From Palsa-1150 sp964531095 (GTDB lineage: Bacteria; Myxococcota_A; Polyangia; Polyangiales; Polyangiaceae): a stretch of 64,000 nt of DNA. A model generated the notes under the pieces. That model was not told the DNA's origin, searched no databases, and worked only from the letters and a program-made list of their open reading frames with translations. The stretch lies in assembly GCA_964531095.1 (NCBI GenBank), contig CAZHED010000029.1:1-64000 (forward strand), read 5' to 3'. Position 1 is the stretch's first letter, and every line of letters begins with the position of its first letter. The translations under genes were made by a program, and so were the position numbers. Below are positions 47,701 to 55,896 of the stretch, in pieces.

Positions 47701-48257
47701 GGCTCGCGACATGCTGCTTCCATCGCCAGGCGGCCAGCTTCAAAGTCCGCACCGGCGGCGAGTGGGTGGCCGTGGGAAGCGTCGTCGGCCTGCTCCACCA
47801 CGTCGTCCGAAAGCCCGATGCCGTGGGATCGTGCGTGCTCTCGTGTGACCCCCGAGATGCGCTCATGAACGCGCGGGCGTTCGACGTCCCTTGGGCCACG
47901 TGGTCGCAGGACACCAGCAACTGCGCGCCGGCGGCTGCTCCCGCGTTCGACCGCGACAGCCCCATCGCGATGCGCGACCCGATGTTCTCGTACGTGATGT
48001 GGGGCGGGTGCGGAAAGCCCGCAGGATATGGGGACCACACGCTGTCTTCGCGCGATCTCACCTGGAAATACTCGGTCCGCGGGAGCTTTTCGCCCCAGAC
48101 GACGCCGCTCGTCAACCCGAACAACGGAACCGCCGTGAGCCCGCAGTCGATGCGCTTCGTCGGCCCCTTGGGTCAGCTCGCGGTAGTCGACGGGGAGACC
48201 CAGGGCCTCATTCTCATCGATCTCAATCTCGTCGCGGTCGCGCACAGCTACTTCTGA
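44754..48257 (+). CDS. Very large beta-propeller-like lipoprotein (second of a pair)
   Basis: An 1,167-aa lipoprotein. The signal ends at VASC after VTAMLAVAAAVSVAAVS, and mature residues carry repeated propeller-like blades (LAVVDLTAGNVVDVD, GNVVTVDVDDWDA). A Gly/Asp/Ala low-complexity stretch near 45.65-45.78 kb is encoded by an imperfect repeat and resembles a Ca-binding or linker region. It is coupled to the preceding lipoprotein gene by an ATGA overlap. Function unknown; the pair may be displayed on the outer membrane. Confidence 0.78.
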   Translation: MTIPRKRVAGVVTAMLAVAAAVSVAAVSVASCAQTPPNVTPHTFRQAQKVDFICMQVNDANGNARPFPTPVAQAQCAPVPLNVNGALLEFHLYAVVTQTTPGELAVVDLTAGNVVDVDKSTPGVNFIPVGANPTDVAVAPGEAPAFTFVSSRDPNKMAIYAIDNARLLGNSTGTQPPQPLTLSDLKACALPQPPQALAVVPANAPDGGPSGSAYAVVVLLAAAGGASGMPGASVLTLDPSKLAAAAPGTLQPCSSLGAVLSVTPLSGDLPSSWAPGPAWPDGVPYADAGGPTPLPQCPGAAALGDGGAVVDSGGADDGGGAVVDGGSGDSDGGADVVAPPALPDAGAPDAVGFALPAVPSLQPHPTSMAMRSDMPLLYVADEAVPVIHVIDLHDPSNPTELEPLLATSLVEPLRRVAVGGIAISPTTHDFKTYLYAIDARQGTLMVYDVTDPATSPHSPLQRPHPELNPLALPDRLSFAAPVAAVAFVQHDWSLPSPAAPLDPIHQYTGLICNPNPNAHPDAGAFVDLGAYYRADQTARIQPTDTQGGTVITLPTRLRGIFGFVTLSNGNVVTVDVDDWDAPCRRPDPMAVGVVPDPSNASIQYDAGVTGVLDIPQSQDGGPGDLDPYQAPITYNSAIPGSAAVTLEAFFPVSAPHRLRSASLLRNDPTSGVHVPNLIGVPQLVNASGAPVSTSGSAAATNPILLPAPLSSGFIDPTYIQNPTEPNPSARVVPSPQLATASLTGKVPAALFPGLSASNTPGVRISFDDPTASVDQDWTVTYEGALPTVGGIAVTMASTDAYQTLTLSAPGASFCARGIEDWTIGQQRASQLIGALGDTGLPTPPAFVFTQQPTPPLAPLAQWTSDYVEIVDDLVAPNDPYWSSAATQVDGGPDDCWDGSLQNDQDPNVASNRYNACFQTFGAASTADTFLARDFPILQARDDSLVIGRFAWYPTDPKTNGVVAEQTTNRVVAHADASNAPFLRLATCCFHRQAASFKVRTGGEWVAVGSVVGLLHHVVRKPDAVGSCVLSCDPRDALMNARAFDVPWATWSQDTSNCAPAAAPAFDRDSPIAMRDPMFSYVMWGGCGKPAGYGDHTLSSRDLTWKYSVRGSFSPQTTPLVNPNNGTAVSPQSMRFVGPLGQLAVVDGETQGLILIDLNLVAVAHSYF

Positions 48258-48307
48258 GGCGGGAAGAACGTACGCGACGTGCGCCGCGAGAGGGCCGAAA
48301 ACCTGTT

Positions 48308-48342
48308 GTTGGCGGACCGAGGGAAATCCCTGGGGAGCCAAC
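48308..48342. terminator. Bidirectional terminator-like hairpin
   Basis: GTTGGC (48308-48313) and GCCAAC (48337-48342) enclose an inner GGGA-AA-TCCC hairpin, in the 107-bp space between convergent genes. There is no clear U-tract, so Rho-independent termination is only suggested. Confidence 0.4.
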
Positions 48343-48364
48343 CCGTTCGGCACCCTAATTATGG

Positions 48365-48844
48365 TCAGTGCTTGTGGGCGGCAGCGGCCTCGACAGCCTT
48401 CTTGACGTCCTCGTATTTGGGCTCGTCGGTCGGCACGTTGCTCACCCACGCCCACGACACGTTGCCGTGCGGCTCGACCACGAACACCGAACGTGCCGCA
48501 ACGACGAGCCCGACGTTCGCCAGGTTCTCGTAGATGACACCGTAGGCCTTGATGGCCTCGTGCTTGTGGTCCGACAAGAGCGGGAAGGGAAGGTTCTGCT
48601 GCTTCTTGAACTCTGCGAGCGAGAATGGGGAGTCGACGCTGATGCCGAAGACGGTGGCGTCGAGCTTCCGGTACTCGCCGATCGCATCGCGGAAGCTGCA
48701 GAGCTCTTTGGTGCAAACGCTGGTGAACGCCGCCGGGAAGAAGGCGATCACGGTCACGTGGCCGTGCTCCGGAAAGCTCACCGCCTTGCGGTCGGTGTCG
48801 AACAGCGTGACGTGCGGCGCGTGGGTTCCGACTTTGATGGCCAT
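48365..48844 (-). CDS. Thiol peroxidase (AhpC/TSA-type peroxiredoxin)
   Basis: A 159-aa cytoplasmic peroxiredoxin that reduces H2O2 and organic peroxides. The catalytic loop is FFPAAFTSVCTKELC, with Cys in P-x-x-x-T-x-x-C; a second Cys follows five residues later and could resolve it, making this a BCP/AhpE-like enzyme. ATG 48844 has a perfect AGGAGG 6 nt upstream. It is convergent with the large lipoprotein gene and 112 bp from the OPT gene. Confidence 0.95.
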   Translation of the reverse strand: MAIKVGTHAPHVTLFDTDRKAVSFPEHGHVTVIAFFPAAFTSVCTKELCSFRDAIGEYRKLDATVFGISVDSPFSLAEFKKQQNLPFPLLSDHKHEAIKAYGVIYENLANVGLVVAARSVFVVEPHGNVSWAWVSNVPTDEPKYEDVKKAVEAAAAHKH

Positions 48845-48956
48845 ACGTTGCCTCCTGGCGGGCTTGGATGACGGCTGAGGGACGCACGTTGCCACGAACG
48901 CAGGCGCGGCGGGAGTGCGATCGCGCGAACGCCAGAGCTCGCCACGCGGCGAGCCT

Positions 48957-50819
48957 TCAACCCCCCAGCAGCTTCGAGAGCAACACGGAGATCCCGAACC
49001 CGAGCGCAGCGAGCGAATCGCCGGCGATGAGGCCGCCGCCGACGAGCGAGACCGTGCTCATGTCCTCGGGCAGGGCTTCGCCCGCGAGCTCCCCCTCGCG
49101 TGCGGGTCTCTTTCCCCGGCCGCCCATAGCGCTCATCGCCGAACCGAGGACGCCGCCGGCTCCGAACCAAAGAGACGTTCCCAGTGGGACGAAGCCGCCG
49201 AACGACGAAGCGTAGGGGCTCGGCAGGACGACGGCATCGATGGCGAAGTCGAACGCGGCGCCGAGCCGGCCACTCTTCACCAGTGCGGTGTACGCCTGCA
49301 GCCCCTTCACCGTCTTGCGAAGCACTTCGGTCGCGAGGCCGATGCCGAGCCCGATCCACAGGGCGGGGAAGGTATAGGGCTTGGGGTTCGTCAGGTTGCT
49401 GATCGCACCGACCATCTTGAACGTCATGGCCGATGTCCATCCCTGGACCTGCTCGTGCGCGGTCTGATCGATGCGCAGCACGGGGTACGCGCTCATGAAC
49501 ACCTTCGCAAATGCGACGGCCATGACCGCTCCGACCGCGACGCCGGCGACCTGGTACCGAAACTGGATCGTCCGGTCCGTGCCCAGACGCCAGCCCGTCG
49601 ATCGGTCCTGCTGCATGTCGCACGCGACGCTCACGGAGACGAACACGATCGCTGCGCAGAGGAGCGCGACGCCGGGGTCCTTGAGGCCGAACGCCCCCAT
49701 CAAGAGCACGGTGACGACGAACGCCGACGAAATCGGGTTCGAATCGCTGATGCCCTGGGAGATGCCGTTCACCATCACGAAGAGCAAGACGAGGGCGAGG
49801 CCGAAGACGAGAAACCCGATCGCGGCGTGGAGAACGAACGAGCCCATGACCACCACGCCCGTGCCCCAGAGCACGCTCCAGACGGCCAGACGCGTCGTGT
49901 TCGTTCGCTTCCACGGCTCTTCGCCCGCGCGCCGCCCCGCCCTGTCTCCGGAGCGCGCATCGCGAACGCGCGCAAAGGCCTTGTACAGAATGACGACGAT
50001 ATCGACGGCCGAAGCGCCCATGATCATCCCGAGCGCGATCACGAATGTGATCTTGCGGAACGGCGCGCCCGGATCGAGCCAGTGGATACTCACGAAATAC
50101 GGCCTGAGCGCCGACGAGATCGCGCCTCCGGCAATCGCCGGGATCCCGATGCGCGCGCCGACGATCATGCCGGCGCCGAGGGTCGACGTCGAGAGGCCGA
50201 GCGTGTCGCCGAGGAACGGGACGAGGAGCGAAGTCACGCCGCCGGTGAGCCCGATGGCCGTCCCACCACCGAGAGTGACGATCGACCGCGCGAGCAGTCG
50301 CTTGTCGGTGAGGGCGCGCAGAATGTTGGCGACCGCGAGGCCCGAGGGATACGGGAGCCTCAGCCGGTCGACGAGGATGGGCGTGTAGAGCATCCCGATC
50401 CCGACGCCGAACATCCCTATGCACAGGAGATAGAGCACGAGCTCCCATGCGGGGGGCTCGGGCAGTCCGAGCCAGACCATCGCTTGCACGAGCACCGCCA
50501 TTCCCGAGAGGCCCGCGACGCTCGCCGCGCAAGTCTGCATGAAGTTGGCGCCGTGCTTGCCCTCGGGGCCGTAGCCGTAGGTCACCGTGCTCCCGAGAAT
50601 TCCAGCGAGCACCTGACCGCCGACGAAGAACCCAATGCTGAAATTCATAAACGCCGCGGTCACGCCGCCGAGCGGGCCGAGCACGAAGATGCCAATCGCT
50701 CCGAGAAGCAGGTGGTATTTCCATGTCCCTGGGGCAGGCAGCCAGCGCGCGCGGGCGAGCGGGACGATCGCGGGCTGGGTCACTGCCTCGGCGACGGGAT
50801 CGGGCGACGGCGCGCTCAT
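48957..50819 (-). CDS. OPT/YSL-family oligopeptide transporter
   Basis: A 620-aa membrane protein with about 14-16 hydrophobic helices and OPT signatures (FIGFF-like start, SGLAVANILRALTD, GISDSNPISSAF, VACDMQQDR). OPT proteins import oligopeptides or metal-chelate complexes coupled to protons. No binding protein or peptidase lies beside it, so the substrate is unknown. ATG 50819 follows the divergent region shared with a Cys-rich lipoprotein gene, where a 19-bp palindrome lies at 50849-50867. Confidence 0.93.
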   Translation of the reverse strand: MSAPSPDPVAEAVTQPAIVPLARARWLPAPGTWKYHLLLGAIGIFVLGPLGGVTAAFMNFSIGFFVGGQVLAGILGSTVTYGYGPEGKHGANFMQTCAASVAGLSGMAVLVQAMVWLGLPEPPAWELVLYLLCIGMFGVGIGMLYTPILVDRLRLPYPSGLAVANILRALTDKRLLARSIVTLGGGTAIGLTGGVTSLLVPFLGDTLGLSTSTLGAGMIVGARIGIPAIAGGAISSALRPYFVSIHWLDPGAPFRKITFVIALGMIMGASAVDIVVILYKAFARVRDARSGDRAGRRAGEEPWKRTNTTRLAVWSVLWGTGVVVMGSFVLHAAIGFLVFGLALVLLFVMVNGISQGISDSNPISSAFVVTVLLMGAFGLKDPGVALLCAAIVFVSVSVACDMQQDRSTGWRLGTDRTIQFRYQVAGVAVGAVMAVAFAKVFMSAYPVLRIDQTAHEQVQGWTSAMTFKMVGAISNLTNPKPYTFPALWIGLGIGLATEVLRKTVKGLQAYTALVKSGRLGAAFDFAIDAVVLPSPYASSFGGFVPLGTSLWFGAGGVLGSAMSAMGGRGKRPAREGELAGEALPEDMSTVSLVGGGLIAGDSLAALGFGISVLLSKLLGG

Positions 50820-50848
50820 CGCGCGCTCATACCACGAAGCCGACGGTG

Positions 50849-50867
50849 CGCGTCCGTGTCGGACGCG
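50849..50867. promoter_or_regulatory. 19-bp perfect inverted repeat between OPT and Cys-rich genes
   Basis: CGCGTCCG and CGGACGCG are separated by TGT in the divergent intergenic region, 30 bp from the OPT start. The symmetry suits a dimeric regulator's operator, or a hairpin in the OPT leader. Confidence 0.5.
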
Positions 50868-51044
50868 GACCCACGCGAGTGGACCACTCCCCGGGTGCAG
50901 ATGCGATCGCGCCTTTACGCGGCTGGTGAACTCGGCTCTCATCGTCGTTGCGTGCGCCGCGGGTGGGTAGGATGCGCGCCCCCCCCGGATGACGATTCAC
51001 CGCGACGACAACGCCCGAGACGTCGCGTGTTCGACGAGCACCAC

Positions 51045-51788
51045 GTGAGCTGGCGCAGCGCGCGCCTCACCGCACTGCTGATGCTGTCGGCGGCAGCCCT
51101 CGCCGCGGGCTCAGCATGCCGCCGCAGGCCGACAACGGGTGGCCTTTGCCGCAACCCGGACCAACTGTTGTGCGCTGGGGCGGATCGAGCGGTCGTTTGC
51201 AACTCGGGTATTTGGGCCGAGGTACCCTGTCTGGGACAGCGCGGGTGTGCGCGCCGCGGCGAAAGCGATGATTGCGACGACACAATCGCGGCCGCAGGAG
51301 CTCCGTGTCCTCGAAACCCGCCGATCGACTATGCCTGCACAGCGGATGGCGCCGCGGCGCTAATTTGCAAAGACGGCCGGTTCGCCCTCTGGCGAAGGTG
51401 CCGAGGACCGGACAAATGCGAGATCGTCGACGGCCGCAACGTCCATTGCGATACGACGCTCGGAGCACCCGGAGACCCGTGCGGCCAGCAAGGGACCTAC
51501 TCCTGCTCGGCAGACCGGAAGACGATGTTGGTGTGCGACGGGACCACCCTCGTTCCCGCGTCGTCGTGCCGCGGGGCGGACGGCTGCCACATCGAGCGCG
51601 GCGCGCGCACGGTGGCGTGCGACGATTCGGTCGCTCTCGAGGGGGACCCCTGCGACCAGCCGAAGCGAATCGCTTGCTCGATCGACCGCAAATCGGAGCT
51701 CGTCTGCTCCGCGAGCAGATACGCGAGAAAGCGCGACTGCCGTCGCACCGACTGCAAGCTCGATGGGAATGAGCTCTTCTGCGACTGA
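51045..51788 (+). CDS. Cysteine-rich repeat lipoprotein
   Basis: A 247-aa lipoprotein with a signal (LTALLMLSAAALAAGSAC) and four tandem Cys-rich modules of about 50 residues of the form G-x-P-C..YxC..D....VC....W...C.G..GC......CD. These modules look disulfide-stabilised and surface-exposed. Function unknown; repetitive Cys-rich lipoproteins are frequent in myxobacteria. GTG 51045 and GTG 51027 are alternative starts. It is divergent from the OPT transporter. Confidence 0.8.
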   Translation: MSWRSARLTALLMLSAAALAAGSACRRRPTTGGLCRNPDQLLCAGADRAVVCNSGIWAEVPCLGQRGCARRGESDDCDDTIAAAGAPCPRNPPIDYACTADGAAALICKDGRFALWRRCRGPDKCEIVDGRNVHCDTTLGAPGDPCGQQGTYSCSADRKTMLVCDGTTLVPASSCRGADGCHIERGARTVACDDSVALEGDPCDQPKRIACSIDRKSELVCSASRYARKRDCRRTDCKLDGNELFCD

Positions 51789-51820
51789 CGGGAACCGCGC
51801 GAGGCCAAACGCGAAGGGAG

Positions 51821-52582
51821 CTATTTCGGGTCCGCGCAGCAGCGGAAGCCGGTGGAGTAATCGTGGTAGCTCGCCTGGTGCGCCGTCGTGCGGTATGCGC
51901 AGCCGTCGCCGTTGAGGTGCGTGTCCTGGTAGTAGCCGCCACGGAACGTGGGATGCGACGACATCACCCATTCGTGCAGATTGCCCACCATGTCGAAGAC
52001 GCCGAACCCGTTCGTGCAACCCGCGAAGGCTCCCGCTTTGGCGAGCGTCTTGGGTTGCTGGTTCAGGCGCGGATCGTTCATCGGCTTGCTGCGGTAGGTC
52101 TCGGGCGCCTCGGGGTAGAACACGTGAAGGGGCGATATGCCCGAATCGTTGCAAGCGCCCTTGACGCGCCTGTCGCCGTACGGAAACGCGTGCGGGGGAT
52201 CCCCTTTGCACGCCATCACCCACTCGTCTTCGCGGCAGAGGCGTTTCCGCGACGCCTTGCACGCCAGGTCCGCCTGATCGCGCGAGACGTAGCCCTGCGG
52301 CACCGTTCCTCCGCCGGTCACGGCCCGCACGACATGCCCCTCGGGCGGCTCGTACGGCGAGAACGGGCGCTCCCCTTCGCCGGTGACTTCGACGAGAGAC
52401 GACTCCCAGCGGTCGATGCAGAACCGGGAGCCGACGAGCGCCATGCCTTCGGCGCAAGGTTGTGGGACTTCGACCGCTTGGGGCGGCGGGACCACGAGGC
52501 GTGGTGGCTCGTGACGCGCGCAGGCAACGATCGCGAGAAGCACGAGGCCCAACCGCTCGCGGGTGAAACGTCGAGCTTTCAC
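51821..52582 (-). CDS. SUMF1/formylglycine-generating-enzyme-like lipoprotein
   Basis: A 253-aa protein with a lipoprotein signal (LGLVLLAIVACARH) and a SUMF1 (FGE/EgtB/PvdO-type) domain: EGMALVGSRFCIDRWE, KASRKRLCREDEWVMACKG, VFDMVGNLHEWV and STGFRCCAD. Most bacterial members do not modify sulfatases and act as sensor or partner domains. The GTG start overlaps the kinase stop as GTGA, so it is probably the kinase's envelope partner. Confidence 0.88.
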   Translation of the reverse strand: MKARRFTRERLGLVLLAIVACARHEPPRLVVPPPQAVEVPQPCAEGMALVGSRFCIDRWESSLVEVTGEGERPFSPYEPPEGHVVRAVTGGGTVPQGYVSRDQADLACKASRKRLCREDEWVMACKGDPPHAFPYGDRRVKGACNDSGISPLHVFYPEAPETYRSKPMNDPRLNQQPKTLAKAGAFAGCTNGFGVFDMVGNLHEWVMSSHPTFRGGYYQDTHLNGDGCAYRTTAHQASYHDYSTGFRCCADPK

Positions 52583-54036
52583 TGATGCGGAATGAGGTGC
52601 GTGAACCACGCGGCGGCGCCCGCCGCCATGGCGACGACCAGCGCGACGAAAAAGCCTACGCCCGCGGCCGCGTTCGAAGCGCTGCGCGAGGGACCCGGCG
52701 CGGAGGGAGGCGCGGAAGGGAACGACGACGTCGTGCTGATGGGGGCGGGCAAGGCTGTCGAGGACGAGCGGGCGGCGATCGGGACCGAAGGCGACGCTTC
52801 GGCCGTCTGCGACGGCGGCGGAATGGGCAGCGGCTCCTCTTCGAGCGCCGCCAGGTTGCCGACCGCCAGACCGGGCGGAAGAGAGGCATGAAGCGCGCTG
52901 TCTTCGCGCTTGGTGCCGACCGCGATCTCGTCGATCCAAGAGCTGGCGTAGCCGCCGACGGGGCCGGACGGGTGGTTGCCCTTCAGGAGAGGCGGCAGCT
53001 GGGTCAAGCTCAATCCCGCCGACGGCGGCGCCTTGTCGTCGGTCAACGACGTGAACTCGAGCAGCGCCTCTTCGATCAGCTTGTCGATGATGCTCGCCTG
53101 CGCCGGCCGGTACCGCTGCCGCTCGCGCATCGCCCCCTGGACCAGCGTGCCGATATCGAACGTCGTGACCGGCACGCCGTTCTTGAAAAGAAACTTCGAC
53201 AGGTCCATCCCCAGAGCGCGCGCGGTCGGGTAGCGATGCAGCGGATCGCGCGCGAGGGCGCGCGTGATGATCCGCTCGAGCTCCTGCGGCACCCGGGGGT
53301 TGATCTGCGTGATGCTCGGGATAGCGGCCGCCTGCACCTTCTTGACGGTCTGGAAGTCGGTCTCGCCGAGAAACAGCCGCTGCCCCGCCAAGATCTCCCA
53401 CAGGATGATGCCGACCGCGAAGACGTCCGTCCGCGCGTCGACTTCTTGCGCCATCGCCGCCTCGGGCGACAGGTACGAGAATTTGCCCTTGATGATCCCC
53501 GGCTCGCTCCTTTCGAGCTGGCTGTTGGCCTTCGCGAGGCCGAAGTCCACGATCTTGACCTCACCGTGCTTGGTGATGAGCACGTTCGGCGGCGACATGT
53601 CGCGATGGACGATGTGAAGGGGGACGCCGTTGGGGTCGGTCAACTCGTGGGCGTAGGCGAGCCCTTTGCAGAGCTCGAGCGAGATGTGCACGGCTGCCTC
53701 GACGGGGAAGTCGCGTCCGCTCTTTTTCAGGTGCTCGATGATCGCCTTGAGGTTCGCCCCGTCGACGAACTCCATCACGATGAAGAACGCACTGTCGCCG
53801 ACGCCGATGTCGAAGACTTGAACGCAGTTCGAGTGCGAGAGCTGCGCGGACAGGCGCGCCTCGTCGAGAAACATCGAGATGAACTTCTTCTTGGACGACA
53901 GGTGCGGCAGGACGCGCTTGATTGCGACTTGCTTTCGGAAACCCTGAAGCCCCTCGCTCTCCGCGCGGAACACCTCCGCCATGCCGCCCGATTCGAGCTT
54001 CTCGACCACCCGGTAACGTTGCTGGCTTTCGGACAT
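52579..54036 (-). CDS. Transmembrane Ser/Thr protein kinase
   Basis: A 485-aa eukaryotic-type kinase. Motifs in order are a Gly-rich ESGGMAEVF loop, VAIKRV with the ATP-anchoring Lys, HRDMSPPNV catalytic loop near residue 143, and VDFGLAK near 163. The Pro/Ser-rich juxtamembrane part precedes a C-terminal helix (VGFFVALVVAMAAGAAAWF), leaving a very short extracytoplasmic end. The SPPN variant in place of KPxN is typical of myxobacterial kinases. Its FHA and PP2C partners may be the proteins elsewhere in the window. ATG 54036, no strong ribosome site. Confidence 0.96.
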   Translation of the reverse strand: MSESQQRYRVVEKLESGGMAEVFRAESEGLQGFRKQVAIKRVLPHLSSKKKFISMFLDEARLSAQLSHSNCVQVFDIGVGDSAFFIVMEFVDGANLKAIIEHLKKSGRDFPVEAAVHISLELCKGLAYAHELTDPNGVPLHIVHRDMSPPNVLITKHGEVKIVDFGLAKANSQLERSEPGIIKGKFSYLSPEAAMAQEVDARTDVFAVGIILWEILAGQRLFLGETDFQTVKKVQAAAIPSITQINPRVPQELERIITRALARDPLHRYPTARALGMDLSKFLFKNGVPVTTFDIGTLVQGAMRERQRYRPAQASIIDKLIEEALLEFTSLTDDKAPPSAGLSLTQLPPLLKGNHPSGPVGGYASSWIDEIAVGTKREDSALHASLPPGLAVGNLAALEEEPLPIPPPSQTAEASPSVPIAARSSSTALPAPISTTSSFPSAPPSAPGPSRSASNAAAGVGFFVALVVAMAAGAAAWFTHLIPHQ

Positions 54037-54276
54037 GTTGGCGCGGCGCGTCGGCTCCTAAGGTGCCATCGGCCGCGATGAAGGGTCAAGGCTGCCGGCT
54101 GCCGGACGTCATCGCGGTTGACACGCGGCCCCGGCGCGGCTCCGATGGCGCGGCGGGGCACCTCGCCAGCAGGTTGGCGTAGTGGGCAGGTTGTGGAGTG
54201 GTCGGCGACGCATCGCCGCTATAGCCGGCATGCTCGGTGATCGGGTAGAGAGAGGTCGGAGCGACCGAGGCGCAGT

Positions 54277-55896
54277 GTGGACCCAGAAGCCGTGAATACG
54301 CGCAGTCGCATTTCCGCGCGCCGGAAGTCGCCCCCCCGGTTCGCCCCGAATCGGGGCCCCAAGGCTGCCTTCCGTCTTGCTGCGGCAATGGCCTTTGGCC
54401 TGCCCTTGCTCACGCCCTTCGCAGCTCGCGCGATGGATCCTGAGCTCACGAGCGACACGGCGGCACAGTTCTACGACGTGCGCTCGCCTACGGGCGAGAC
54501 GACCCTTTCTCGCCGCCGTCTCACGACGATGCTCGGCTTGAGCGCGTACGACCTCCTGAAGGCGCCGCCGGGCGACCCCAAAGCCCCGGACATGTCGCTC
54601 CGCGTACGCCTTCGCTACGACGCCGACTTCGGCGCCCCGAGCTCCGTGACCGACCCGTCGGCCCCGACCGCTGCGACGAGCTTCGTCCCCGGCTTCTCCC
54701 AAGGGCTCGTCGACGTCATGTACGCGTACCTCGAGGGCCGGCGCTTCCTCAAGGGGTGGCTCGGGTTCAGGCTCGGCCGACAGTACGTCGTCGATGCCCT
54801 CGGGTGGTGGTCGTTCGACGGCGGCGAAGTGAGCTTGACCACGCCCTACTTCGTGAAGGCGGAAGTGTACGGTGGGCTCGAGCAGCGCGGCGGAATGCCG
54901 CTCAGCACGTCGCGCTTCGAGGCGGACGGCATCTGGACGGGCAATCGCCAGGGCCTCGATCGGTCGCTCTACACGAGCTTCCAGCCGGTTTCGCTGGGTC
55001 CGGCGCTCGGCGCCGCCATCGAGTCGACGGGGGTCACGTGGATCCACGGGCGGCTCACGTACCGCCGCGTGTACAACACCGGCGACTCGAACGTGAGCGA
55101 GTACGCCAGCGGCGTGGTCACCCCCGCGATCTACAACGGGCTACGCATCGGGTCCGACCGCCTCGGCTACGCCATGGATGCGTCCTGGTCGAGCGTCGGC
55201 GGCGCCAAGGGCGGGATCGTCTATGACTTTTATCGCTCCGAGGTGACCCACGCCTACGGTTCGATCGACGCGTACCTCGGGCAGAAGGTGACCCTATCGG
55301 CCGACTACGACTACTACGTGCCGTCGTACGACGGAGACAGCATCTTCAACTTCTTCGCAGGCGAGCCCACGAACGACGCGGGGCTTCGCGCGAACGTGGA
55401 CGTTAGCAGGAACCTGTCGATCGCGGGCGGCGCGCAGGTGCGCATCTTCGACGTGCAGACCGCGCAGTTCGCCCCCGGCGGCGCGGGACCGTACTCGCCT
55501 TCCTCCAACTACAGCATGGCCGCGACGTACTTTCCGACCAACGGCCACCCCTTCGACAAGGGCGGCTACCTCCACGCTCGCTGGCGCACGGGGGAGACCC
55601 AGATCGCGCTCCGCGGCGCCGGGGACGTTGGCGACGAAGGACAACGCGTAGGAGGGGATCTCTCCGCCGAGCACGTGTTCGAGACGCACTATGTGGTCAG
55701 CGGGCGCGCCGGTGTCTGGCAGTGGCAGGACTTGCTCCGTCCGGACCGTGACGCGACCACCGTCAATTACGTCGCGGCGGTGGGTTATCGCTTCGGCCCA
55801 AGGTCCCAGGCGATGGTCGACTGGGAGCACGACATCAACCGACTCGTCGGGCAGCGCTTTCGCCTGATGCTCTTGCTCACGCTCGCGACCAAATGA
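54277..55896 (+). CDS. Outer-membrane beta-barrel, putative porin of an electron conduit
   Basis: A 539-aa protein with an N-terminal signal-like segment (LAAAMAFGLPLLTPFAARA) and dozens of short amphipathic strands rich in Tyr, Trp and alternate residues (MSLRVRLRYDADFG, GWLGFRLGRQYVVD, VAAVGYRFGPRSQAMVDW), consistent with a large barrel. No Cys in the mature region. It overlaps the cytochrome gene by 4 bp (ATGA), as expected for a porin-cytochrome pair in which the barrel sheathes a multiheme cytochrome. Similarity to MtrB/OmbB is by layout only. GTG 54277 or GTG 54292 start. Confidence 0.75.
   Translation: MDPEAVNTRSRISARRKSPPRFAPNRGPKAAFRLAAAMAFGLPLLTPFAARAMDPELTSDTAAQFYDVRSPTGETTLSRRRLTTMLGLSAYDLLKAPPGDPKAPDMSLRVRLRYDADFGAPSSVTDPSAPTAATSFVPGFSQGLVDVMYAYLEGRRFLKGWLGFRLGRQYVVDALGWWSFDGGEVSLTTPYFVKAEVYGGLEQRGGMPLSTSRFEADGIWTGNRQGLDRSLYTSFQPVSLGPALGAAIESTGVTWIHGRLTYRRVYNTGDSNVSEYASGVVTPAIYNGLRIGSDRLGYAMDASWSSVGGAKGGIVYDFYRSEVTHAYGSIDAYLGQKVTLSADYDYYVPSYDGDSIFNFFAGEPTNDAGLRANVDVSRNLSIAGGAQVRIFDVQTAQFAPGGAGPYSPSSNYSMAATYFPTNGHPFDKGGYLHARWRTGETQIALRGAGDVGDEGQRVGGDLSAEHVFETHYVVSGRAGVWQWQDLLRPDRDATTVNYVAAVGYRFGPRSQAMVDWEHDINRLVGQRFRLMLLLTLATK

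Noticed and set aside
48915..51000. Plus-strand frame opposite the OPT transporter, continuous with the Cys-rich lipoprotein frame
   Set aside because: Arg/His/Glu-rich antisense sequence; the real gene starts at the signal peptide near 51.0 kb.
54118..54140. TTGACA upstream of the barrel gene as a sigma-70 promoter
   Set aside because: The -35 is perfect but no acceptable -10 lies 16-18 bp downstream.
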